From contig NZ_LFME01000004.1 in the NCBI RefSeq assembly GCF_001043115.1, forward strand, positions 62,001 through 126,000: 64,000 nucleotides of DNA. Reading direction: 5' to 3'. A program made the position numbers and the translations under genes. The DNA is from Xanthomonas sp. NCPPB 1128. Its GTDB lineage: Bacteria > Pseudomonadota > Gammaproteobacteria > Xanthomonadales > Xanthomonadaceae. The notes beneath the pieces were generated by a model that made no database searches, was not told the origin of the DNA, and saw only the letters and a list, made by a program, of their open reading frames with translations. Of this stretch, positions 1 to 7,583 are shown piece after piece (positions within the stretch are counted from its first letter, which is position 1; every line of letters starts with the position of its first letter).

Positions 1-587
1 AAGTCTCCGGCCTCACCGGCAACGAAGGTGCGGCCGGGGTGTTCTTCGTCCGCGGCGCGGCCGGTCCCGGCATGGCGCTGCGCCTGGAAGGCAGTACCGG
101 GCAGGGCGTGACCGTCACCCGCGTGCCGGAATCGCTCGATGGCGCGCTGCTCAAGGTCACCGGCGTGGATCACCTGGCGCAGGAAGATGGCCGCCGCCTC
201 GCCTGGTCAGGCGGACGCGAGGCGGTAGTCGCGCTGCAGTCGCATACGCCGCTGGACCTGCAGCGCGAGAGCAACGGCGACCTGATGCTGGTGACCACGC
301 TGCGCGTCGACGCCGCACCGCGGGGCGAGGCGTGGCTGGCGGTCGGATGCGGCAGCGGCTGCACCGCGCGGGTGGCGATCGGGTCGACGCTGGCAACGCT
401 GCCGGTGGGCCAATGGAAGCGCGTGGGCGTGCCGCTCAAGTGCCTGGCGGCGGCCGGCGCGGATCTGAGCAAGCTGGATCGTCCGTGGGCATTGACCACG
501 GCGGGAGCGATGACGCTCTCGGTGTCGCGGGTGGCGCTCGGCGCGTTGAACGAAGCGGAGGCCACCGTCGCATGCCCCAGCGCGTGA
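1..587 (+). CDS. Glycoside hydrolase family 3 beta-glucosidase, C-terminal fragment
   Basis: The 3' end of a gene cut by the window edge; the reading frame is open from base 3 and stops at 587. About 195 residues remain. They form a beta-rich, galactose-binding-like domain (motifs such as GVFFVRGAAG, WLAVGCGSGC, VGQWKRVGVPLKCL) of the kind that ends ExoP/CelD-type GH3 exo-1,3/1,4-beta-glucosidases. The GH3 catalytic domains would lie upstream and are not visible. The gene is convergent with the LacI-type regulator, with only 14 bases between stops. The family hydrolyses terminal beta-glucosyl residues from oligosaccharides, usually in the periplasm. The family call rests on the tail domain alone. 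Confidence 0.7.
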   Translation, partial: VSGLTGNEGAAGVFFVRGAAGPGMALRLEGSTGQGVTVTRVPESLDGALLKVTGVDHLAQEDGRRLAWSGGREAVVALQSHTPLDLQRESNGDLMLVTTLRVDAAPRGEAWLAVGCGSGCTARVAIGSTLATLPVGQWKRVGVPLKCLAAAGADLSKLDRPWALTTAGAMTLSVSRVALGALNEAEATVACPSA

Positions 588-601
588 GCCTGCGTCCCGC
601 G

Positions 602-1705
602 CTAGCACCCCTTGGGTGGGCTGGCGACCGAACCGCGCATCACCAGCCGGTGCGGGACCACGTGGTCGCTGGACACGCGCGCGTCGTCGCGCTTGCGGCG
701 GATGCTGCGCAGCAGGATGTCGATGGCGGCATCGGCCATCGAGGCGATCGGTTGGTGGATGGTGGTGAGCTCCGGCCACACGGTGGTGGCGGCCGAGGTG
801 TCGTCGAAGCCGACCACCGACAGGTCGCGCGGCACTTCCAGGCCGCGCCGGTGCGCGACGGAGATTGCCGCCGCGCCCATGTCGTCGTTGCTGGCGAAGA
901 TCGCGGTCGGCGGCCGCCGGTGCGACAGCAACTGTTCGGCGGCGGCCAACCCCGAGCGGTAGGTGTAGTCACCCTGCTGGACCAGGCCGGCTTCGACCTT
1001 CAGCCCGGCCTCCTGCAGGGCGGTGACGAAGCCCTCGTAGCGCCGCGCACTGGCGCTGAGATCGTGGCGCCCGCGGATGAAGCCGATGCGTCGATGGCCG
1101 TGTTGGATCAGATGTTCGGCCATCTCCTTGCCCGCGTGGAAGTCGTCGATGCGCACGCAGGAGATCGCGTCGCTGAGGCGTCCGGCGGCGATCGCGACCA
1201 CCGGGATGCCGGCCTTCACCAGTTCGCTCACCGCCGCCTGCGATTCGCACAGCGGCGGCGGCAGGATCACCCCGTCCACGCGGCCGCCCAGGGCGCGCGC
1301 GGCCTTGCGCTCGGCGTCGGCGTCCAGGTCTTCCCAGTAGTGGATGACCAACTGGATGGCGGCATTGGAGGCGACGCGCAGCAGGCCGACCAGCAGTTCG
1401 CGCAGGTAGGCGCCGCTGGGGTTGGTGTAGATCAGCGCGATGCGCGTGTGCTGCGCAGCGGCCAGCGAACTGGCGGCCAGGTTGGGCGTATAGCCCAGCT
1501 CGCGCACCGCGCGCAGCACGCGCTCGCGGGTGGCATCGCGCACCTTGCCCTGGTTGATCGCGCGCGACACGGTCATCGGCGAGACCCCGGCCAAGGCTGC
1601 GACCTCGTCGATCGTCACCCCGCTGGTCTTGCGGCGGACCGCTTTCTTCGGCTTGTCCAAAACGCGTTCCCTTTGTTCTTCCTGACGCTGCCGCGCCGCG
1701 GGCAC
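602..1705 (-). CDS. LacI-family transcriptional regulator of the xylan operon (XylR-like)
   Basis: A LacI/GalR repressor of 367 residues with an N-terminal helix-turn-helix and hinge (TIDEVAALAGVSPMTVSRAI) followed by a periplasmic-binding-protein-type sensor domain (VVAIAAGR, GHRRIGFIRG, AIFASNDDMG, VVGFDDT). The GTG at 1705 is the longest start. A TTG at 1660 with an AGGGA seven bases upstream is a plausible alternative that would leave the DNA-binding helices intact. It is divergent from the alpha-glucuronidase operon, so it probably represses that operon and itself and is relieved by a xylan-derived sugar. The family is clear; the regulon and inducer are inferred from position. Confidence 0.9.
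   Translation of the reverse strand: MPAARQRQEEQRERVLDKPKKAVRRKTSGVTIDEVAALAGVSPMTVSRAINQGKVRDATRERVLRAVRELGYTPNLAASSLAAAQHTRIALIYTNPSGAYLRELLVGLLRVASNAAIQLVIHYWEDLDADAERKAARALGGRVDGVILPPPLCESQAAVSELVKAGIPVVAIAAGRLSDAISCVRIDDFHAGKEMAEHLIQHGHRRIGFIRGRHDLSASARRYEGFVTALQEAGLKVEAGLVQQGDYTYRSGLAAAEQLLSHRRPPTAIFASNDDMGAAAISVAHRRGLEVPRDLSVVGFDDTSAATTVWPELTTIHQPIASMADAAIDILLRSIRRKRDDARVSSDHVVPHRLVMRGSVASPPKGC
1656..1672. promoter_or_regulatory. Candidate LacI-type operator
   Basis: The palindrome AACGCGTT (1661-1668) sits between the two divergent genes if the regulator starts at 1660. A central CG within a short palindrome is typical of LacI-family operators. The symmetry is short and imperfect outside the core, so this is a weak call. 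Confidence 0.25.
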
Positions 1706-1732
1706 GCCTGCAGCTTACAAGGTTTGCTTGCT

Positions 1733-3916
1733 ATGCCTGAGCGTCGTTCGCATGTCATGCGGTGTCACTGGATGGCGGGTGTCGCCATGGTGCTGATGGC
1801 CTGCGTGAGCAACGTGCGCGCGGAGGATGGCGCGGCGCTGTGGATGCGCTATCTGCCCGCGCAAGGCGCTGCGCTCACGACGGACGCGCGCATGCGCCTG
1901 GACGAAGTGGTGGCACCGGAGCAGACGCCGACGCAGCGTGCGGCGCGCGACGAACTGCTGCGTGGCCTCGCCGGCCTGCTGGGGCGCGCACCGGCGACGC
2001 GTGCGGCCACGACCGGCGATCACGCCGTGGTGCTGGGCACGCCGCAGTCGTCGCCAGCGCTCGCGCCGTTCCGCGAGGAGATCGCGTCGCTGGGCGAGGA
2101 GGGATACCTGCTCAAGCGCGCCCGCATCGACGGGCACACGGTGGTGCTGGTGGCCGCACGCCGGGACATCGGTGTGCTGTACGGGGTGTTCCATCTGTTG
2201 CGGCTGCTGCAGACCGGCGCGTCGCTGGACACGCTCGAGGTGCATGAGTCGCCACGGATCCAATTGCGCGTGCTCGACCATTGGGACGACCTGGATGGCC
2301 ATGTCGAGCGCGGCTACGCCGGCCGTTCGTTGTGGGACTGGCAAAGCCTGCCGGAGTGGCGCGACCCACGCTACACGGACTACGCGCGCGCCAATGCCTC
2401 GCTGGGCATCAACGGCACGGTGCTGAACAACGTCAACGCCAACGCGCAGAGCCTGGCGCCGGCCTACCTCGACAAGGCCGCGGCGCTGGCGGACGTGTTC
2501 CGGCCCTACGGCATCCGCGTGTACCTGAGCGCACGCTTCAGCGCGCCCATCGAGCTGGGGGGATTGAAGACCGCCGATCCGCGCGACCCGGCCGTGCAGC
2601 GCTGGTGGCGCGACAAGGCCAGCGAAATCTACGCGCGCATTCCGGACTTCGGCGGCTTCCTGGTCAAGGCCAATTCGGAAGGCCAGCCCGGCCCGCAGGA
2701 CTATGGCCGTTCGCATGCCGACGGCGCCAACCTGCTGGCCGATGCGCTGGCACCGCACGGCGGCGTGGTGATGTGGCGGGCGTTCGTCTACGCCCACGAC
2801 GTGCCGGTGGACCGCGCCATGCAGGCGTACACCGAGTTCGTCGGCCTCGACGGCGCGTTCCGCCCGAACGTGATCGTGCAGGTCAAGAACGGGCCCATCG
2901 ACTTCCAGCCGCGCGAGCCCTTCCATCCGCTGTTCGGCGCCATGCCGCACACGCCGCTGATGCTGGAATTCCAGATCACCAAGGAGTATCTCGGCTTCGC
3001 CACGCACCTGGTGTACCTGGGGCCGTTGTACGAGGAAGTGCTGCAGTCCAACACCCATGCTCGCGGCGCGGGCGCCACGGTGGCGGACGTGGTCGATGGC
3101 GCGCTGGAAGGCCATGCGCTGACCGGCATCGCTGGCGTGGCCAACATCGGCAACGATCGTACCTGGAGCGGTTCGCATTTCGACCAGGCCAACTGGTACG
3201 CCTTCGGCCGTCTGGCCTGGAATCCGCACCAATGCGCCCGCGCCATCGCCGCGGAATGGGCGGCGATGACCTTCTCGCCAGCGCCCGAGGTGGTGCAGCC
3301 CATCGTCGGGATGATGATGGCCTCGCGCGAGGCCGCGGTGAACTACATGACCCCGCTGGGCCTGCACCATCTGATGGCGCGCGGCCACCACTACGGCCCC
3401 GGTCCCTGGGTGGACGGCGGCCCACGCGCGGACTGGACGTCGGTGTACTACCACCGCGCCGATCGCGATGGCATCGGCTTCGACCGCAGCGCCCGCGGCA
3501 GCAACGCGGTGAGCCAGTACGCGCCCGAGGTCGCGGCCGTGTATGGCGACCTGGCGCGGGTGCCCGAGCCGCTGCTGTTGTGGTTCCACCACGTGCCGTG
3601 GGACCACCGCATGGCCTCCGGGCGGCCGTTGTGGGACGAACTGATCGGCCGCTATGGGCAAGGCGTGCGCCAGGTGCAGGACATGCAGGCCACCTGGGAC
3701 GGCCTGCGCGGCGAGGTGGATGCCGAGCGGCATGCACAGGTGGCGGCCTTCCTGCGCATCCAGTTGCGCGAAGCGCAGTGGTGGCGCGATGCCAGCGTGG
3801 CCTACTTCCAGTCGGTGAGCGGACGGCCGTTGCCTGCAGGCGAAGCGCCGCCGCCGCATCCACTGGCCTGGTACCAGGCGCTGCAGTTTCCGTCCGCACC
3901 GGGAGATGGACGATGA
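1733..3916 (+). CDS. aguA: Alpha-glucuronidase, GH67
   Basis: A 727-residue GH67 enzyme that removes 4-O-methyl-glucuronic acid from the non-reducing end of xylo-oligosaccharides. The proposed acid Glu316 lies in NSEGQPGP. The base pair Asp390 (GPIDFQ) and Glu418 (ITKEYLG) keeps the 28-residue spacing of characterised GH67 enzymes. A signal peptide follows the start (WMAGVAMVLMACVSNVRA), so it is periplasmic. Start 1733 has AAGG ten bases upstream; ATG 1757 is an alternative that still keeps the signal. The frame is open far upstream (from about 332), but that part is antisense to the LacI gene and not coding. The stop overlaps the next start (ATGA), showing translational coupling in an operon of xylan enzymes. 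Confidence 0.95.
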   Translation: MPERRSHVMRCHWMAGVAMVLMACVSNVRAEDGAALWMRYLPAQGAALTTDARMRLDEVVAPEQTPTQRAARDELLRGLAGLLGRAPATRAATTGDHAVVLGTPQSSPALAPFREEIASLGEEGYLLKRARIDGHTVVLVAARRDIGVLYGVFHLLRLLQTGASLDTLEVHESPRIQLRVLDHWDDLDGHVERGYAGRSLWDWQSLPEWRDPRYTDYARANASLGINGTVLNNVNANAQSLAPAYLDKAAALADVFRPYGIRVYLSARFSAPIELGGLKTADPRDPAVQRWWRDKASEIYARIPDFGGFLVKANSEGQPGPQDYGRSHADGANLLADALAPHGGVVMWRAFVYAHDVPVDRAMQAYTEFVGLDGAFRPNVIVQVKNGPIDFQPREPFHPLFGAMPHTPLMLEFQITKEYLGFATHLVYLGPLYEEVLQSNTHARGAGATVADVVDGALEGHALTGIAGVANIGNDRTWSGSHFDQANWYAFGRLAWNPHQCARAIAAEWAAMTFSPAPEVVQPIVGMMMASREAAVNYMTPLGLHHLMARGHHYGPGPWVDGGPRADWTSVYYHRADRDGIGFDRSARGSNAVSQYAPEVAAVYGDLARVPEPLLLWFHHVPWDHRMASGRPLWDELIGRYGQGVRQVQDMQATWDGLRGEVDAERHAQVAAFLRIQLREAQWWRDASVAYFQSVSGRPLPAGEAPPPHPLAWYQALQFPSAPGDGR

Positions 3917-5892
3917 AGCCGACCACGTTGAAGGGCTGGCTGCTGGCGGCGGCCTTGGCGTGCAGCGCCACGCCCTGCATGGCGCAGCACGCGGCGCTGC
4001 CGCTGTTGCATCCGCTGTTCCAGGATCACGCCGTGCTGCAGCGCGACCGGCCGCTGTCGGTGTGGGGCCACGCCGCGCCGGGTGCCACGGTGTCGGTGAG
4101 CTTCGTCCGGCAGTTCGTCACCACACGTGCCGATGCCGGCGGCCGCTGGCGTGCCACGCTCAAGCCGGTCGCCGCCGGAGGTCCTTACGATATGACGGTG
4201 CGCGCGGGACAGGAGCGCCAGGTCGTGCGCGAGGTACAGATGGGCGATGTGTGGCTGTGTTCCGGGCAATCGAACATGGAACTGCCAGTGTGGCGCGCAC
4301 TGGATGCGAGCCGCGAACTGGCCGCGGCCACCCAGCCGGGCATCCGCCTGTTCACCGTGCCCAAGGCCGCGGCGGTGACGCCGCAGGATACGTTCGCGGC
4401 CGCCGTCGCGTGGCAACCCGCATCGCCGGAGACGGTGCGGGAGTTTTCCGCGGCCTGCTTCTACTTCGCACGCGAGTTGCAGAAGACGGTCAAGGTGCCG
4501 ATGGGGTTGATCCAGGCGGCCTGGGGCGGTGCGCGGATCGAAGCGTGGACCAGCGCCGACGCCCTGCGTGCGCAGGGTGGCATGGACGAGGCGCTGGACG
4601 TGCTGGCGCTGTCTGCCACCGACCCCATCGCGGCGAGCGCGCGCTGGGGCCGGCATTGGCAGCAATGGTGGACCACGCGCGCCGGTGCCAGGCCGGGCGA
4701 TACACCATGGCAGCCCGGCACGGAGAGCGCCGGGTGGCAAGACGCGCCGGCGGCGCTCGGCGCATGGGAGCGCTGGGGCGTGCCCGCGCTGGCCGACTAC
4801 AACGGCATGGTCTGGTACCGCACGCAGGTCACCCTGACCGCCGCGCAGGCGGCGCAGGGCGCACGGCTGGTGCTGGGGCCGGTCGACGAAACCGATGTGA
4901 CCTGGGTCAACGGCGTGGCCGTGGGCAGCCAGAACGCGCCGAGCGATCCACGCCGGTATGCGCTTGCGCCCGGCCTGTTGAGAGCGGGCCTCAACACGGT
5001 GGTCGTCAACGTGCTGGATACCTACGGCGAAGGCGGACTGGCAGGCCCGGCCAGTGCGAATGCCGTGGAATTGGCCGATGGCACGCGCATCGTCCTGGAT
5101 GGACATTGGCAGTACCGCATCGCCGCCGATCCACAGGCGCCGCCGCTGGCGCCGTGGCATGCGGCCTCCGGCATGTCGACGCTGTACAACGGCATGATCG
5201 CGCCGCTGGGGAGTTTCGGGCTGCGCGGGATGCTGTGGTACCAGGGCGAATCCAACACCGGCGACGGCCCCACCTATGCGACGCGGCTGCGTGGCTTGCG
5301 CGATGACTGGCGCAAGCAGTTCGGCGCGGCGACGCCCTTGCTGGTGGTGCAGTTGGCCGGCTACGGTCGCCCGCCGCAGGCGCCGGTAGAGAGCGGCTGG
5401 GCGCAGGTGCGCGAGGCGCAACGCCGCGTTGCCGCGGAAGACCCGCACAGCGGCCTCGCGGTGGCCATCGATATCGGCGATGCCTACGACATCCATCCGC
5501 CGAACAAGCAGGAACTGGGGCGGCGCCTGGCGCGGGCGGCCCGTCACGTGGTCTATGGCGAACGCGCGCTGGCGCCGTCGGGCCCGATCCCTCGCAGGGC
5601 AACGCGCACGCAGGGCGCCGTGCGCATCGTCTTCGACGACGTCGACGGCAGCTTGGTCACGACTGGTGCGAACGGCCCCATCGGCTTCGAACTTTGCGAT
5701 GCGCAGGCCCAGCACTGCCGCTATGCCGACGCCGCGCTGGACGGGCGCACCGTGGTCCTGCGCAGCCCGCAGGCCGCCTCCGCCGCGCGCGTGCGCTACT
5801 GCTGGGCCGACGGCCCGCTCTGCACGCTGCGCGACAGTGCCGGTGCGCCGGCGGGACCGTTCGAACTCCCACTTTCCGACGAGGTTCCCTGA
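3913..5892 (+). CDS. Sialate O-acetylesterase-family deacetylase (probable acetylxylan esterase)
   Basis: A 659-residue secreted esterase. After a signal peptide (LLAAALACSATPCMA) it has a beta-sandwich start (HPLFQDHAVLQRD), the SGNH block with the nucleophile serine (VWLCSGQSNMELPV) and a later block WYQGESNTG, both typical of the sialate O-acetylesterase/9-O-acetylesterase family. A galactose-binding-like insert occupies roughly residues 290-390 (WYRTQVTL...VDETDVTWVNG). In a xylan operon the likely role is removal of acetyl groups from acetylated xylo-oligosaccharides, as reported for family members in Xanthomonas xylan loci. It overlaps the alpha-glucuronidase stop by four bases, and its own stop shares one base with the next start. 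The substrate is inferred from context. Confidence 0.88.
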   Translation: MKPTTLKGWLLAAALACSATPCMAQHAALPLLHPLFQDHAVLQRDRPLSVWGHAAPGATVSVSFVRQFVTTRADAGGRWRATLKPVAAGGPYDMTVRAGQERQVVREVQMGDVWLCSGQSNMELPVWRALDASRELAAATQPGIRLFTVPKAAAVTPQDTFAAAVAWQPASPETVREFSAACFYFARELQKTVKVPMGLIQAAWGGARIEAWTSADALRAQGGMDEALDVLALSATDPIAASARWGRHWQQWWTTRAGARPGDTPWQPGTESAGWQDAPAALGAWERWGVPALADYNGMVWYRTQVTLTAAQAAQGARLVLGPVDETDVTWVNGVAVGSQNAPSDPRRYALAPGLLRAGLNTVVVNVLDTYGEGGLAGPASANAVELADGTRIVLDGHWQYRIAADPQAPPLAPWHAASGMSTLYNGMIAPLGSFGLRGMLWYQGESNTGDGPTYATRLRGLRDDWRKQFGAATPLLVVQLAGYGRPPQAPVESGWAQVREAQRRVAAEDPHSGLAVAIDIGDAYDIHPPNKQELGRRLARAARHVVYGERALAPSGPIPRRATRTQGAVRIVFDDVDGSLVTTGANGPIGFELCDAQAQHCRYADAALDGRTVVLRSPQAASAARVRYCWADGPLCTLRDSAGAPAGPFELPLSDEVP

Positions 5893-7583
5893 TGCGTTCG
5901 CTGCTCGCCACGGTCCTCCTGTTGCTGTCCGCTGCGCTGCAGCCGCTGTGGGCCGCGCCCGCGCCGCCGGTCTACTTCGACTGGTTCGACTACGCCGGGC
6001 ACGACGCGGCCTTCGCTGCGCCGTTGCCGGCCGGGCACTACCGCAACCCGATCCTGGCCGGCTTCCACGCCGACCCGAGCATCGTCCGCGCGAACGGGCG
6101 GTTCTACCTGGTCAATTCCAGCTTCACCTACTTCCCCGGCATTCCGGTGTTCGAGAGCGTCGATCTGGTGCACTGGACACAGATCGGCAACGTGATCGAC
6201 CGCCCAACGCAACTGGACTTCGATGGCCTGAGCGTGTCGCGCGGCATCTTCGCGCCGGCCATCGCCTACCACGACGGGATGTTCTACGTGGTCACCACCG
6301 CCGTGGACAGCGGCGGCAACTTCATCGCCACCGCGCGCGATCCCGCCGGGCCCTGGTCGGACCCGCACTGGCTGCCGGGCATCGGTGGCATCGATCCGTC
6401 GCTGTTCTTCGATGAAGACGGCCGCGTCTACCTGCTCAACAACGACGCGCCGCCCGGCCCGCCGCGCTACGACGGCCACCGCGCGATCTGGATGCAGCAA
6501 CTCGACCTGGCGAGCTTCACCCCGGTGGGGCCGCGCAAGGTGCTGATCGACGGTGGGGTGGAGCCGGCAAAGAACCCGATCTGGATCGAGGGGCCGCATC
6601 TGTATCGACGCGAAGGCTGGTACTACCTCTCCGATGCCGAAGGCGGCACCGGGCCGCAGCACTCGCAGGTGGTACTGCGCAGCCGCGACGTGTGGGGGCC
6701 TTATGTGCCATACGCCGGCAATCCCATCCTCACCCAGCGCGACTTGCCCGACGACCGGTCGCTGCCGATCGCCAACGCCGGGCATGCGGACCTGGTGGAA
6801 GGGCCGGACGGTTCCTGGTGGGCGGTGTTCCTGGCCAGCCGCACCTACGACGTGCGCCACTACAACACCGGGCGCGAGACCTATCTGCTGCCGGTGCAGT
6901 GGCGCGACGGCTGGCCGCTGATCCTGCCGGCCGGGCAGGCCATCCCCTATGCGGTCCAGGCGCCGTCGTGGATGCAGGGCGAGGCGTCGCAGGCGCCTTC
7001 CACCGGCAACTTCATCGAGCGCGACGAATTCGACGCGCCGACGCTCGGCCGCGGCTGGTTGCGTGTGCGCGTGCCCAAGCGGGACTGGGCGGACCTGCGC
7101 ACGCGCCCGGGTAGTCTGGCCGTGCATCCGTTGCCGGAGAACCTGGACACCTTGCGCAACCCGGCCTTCCTGGGGCGCCGCCAGCAGCACCTGCGCTTCG
7201 AGGCCAGCACCGCACTGACGCGGCCCGCGGCGGGCGTGGCGGCAGGGCTCGCGGCGTTCCAGAACGAGGCCTGGTGGTATTTCCTCGGCGTGCGCCGCGT
7301 GGGCCGCGATCGTGTGGTGGTCTTCCTCGAAGCGCGCGAGGGCAAGGGCGCGACCAGAACGCTGGCCAGCCGCGAACTGGACGCATCCAGCGCGCTGCGC
7401 CTGAAGATCGCCGGCGACGCCGGCAAGTATGCATTCGCGTTCGACGCCGGCACGGGGCAAGGCTGGCAGACCCTCGCCGACGACGTCGACGGGACGGTGT
7501 TGAGTACGGATCGTGCAGGCGGCTTCGTGGGCGCCCTGCTCGGTCCTTTCGCGCGCGACGAGCGCGCCTCGAGGAGCAAATGA
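5892..7583 (+). CDS. GH43 beta-xylosidase / alpha-L-arabinofuranosidase, secreted
   Basis: A 563-residue GH43 enzyme with a signal peptide (LLATVLLLLSAALQPLWA). The five-bladed propeller starts at RNPILAGFHADPSIV, where the Asp of ADPS is the expected catalytic base. IDPSLFFDEDGRVYL carries the pKa-modulating Asp, and IEGPHLYRR the general acid Glu. A C-terminal beta-sandwich (from about residue 375, FIERDEFDAPTLGRGW) is the accessory domain usual in GH43 subfamilies that act on xylan or arabinoxylan. It starts within the TGATG overlap with the esterase and its stop overlaps the next gene, so it belongs to the same transcript. Whether it is chiefly a xylosidase or an arabinofuranosidase cannot be told from sequence alone. 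Confidence 0.92.
   Translation: MRSLLATVLLLLSAALQPLWAAPAPPVYFDWFDYAGHDAAFAAPLPAGHYRNPILAGFHADPSIVRANGRFYLVNSSFTYFPGIPVFESVDLVHWTQIGNVIDRPTQLDFDGLSVSRGIFAPAIAYHDGMFYVVTTAVDSGGNFIATARDPAGPWSDPHWLPGIGGIDPSLFFDEDGRVYLLNNDAPPGPPRYDGHRAIWMQQLDLASFTPVGPRKVLIDGGVEPAKNPIWIEGPHLYRREGWYYLSDAEGGTGPQHSQVVLRSRDVWGPYVPYAGNPILTQRDLPDDRSLPIANAGHADLVEGPDGSWWAVFLASRTYDVRHYNTGRETYLLPVQWRDGWPLILPAGQAIPYAVQAPSWMQGEASQAPSTGNFIERDEFDAPTLGRGWLRVRVPKRDWADLRTRPGSLAVHPLPENLDTLRNPAFLGRRQQHLRFEASTALTRPAAGVAAGLAAFQNEAWWYFLGVRRVGRDRVVVFLEAREGKGATRTLASRELDASSALRLKIAGDAGKYAFAFDAGTGQGWQTLADDVDGTVLSTDRAGGFVGALLGPFARDERASRSK

Noticed and set aside
332-1732. Open extension of the alpha-glucuronidase frame upstream of its signal peptide
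   Set aside because: It is antisense to the LacI gene, low-complexity, and has no domain; the signal peptide marks the real start at 1733 or 1757.
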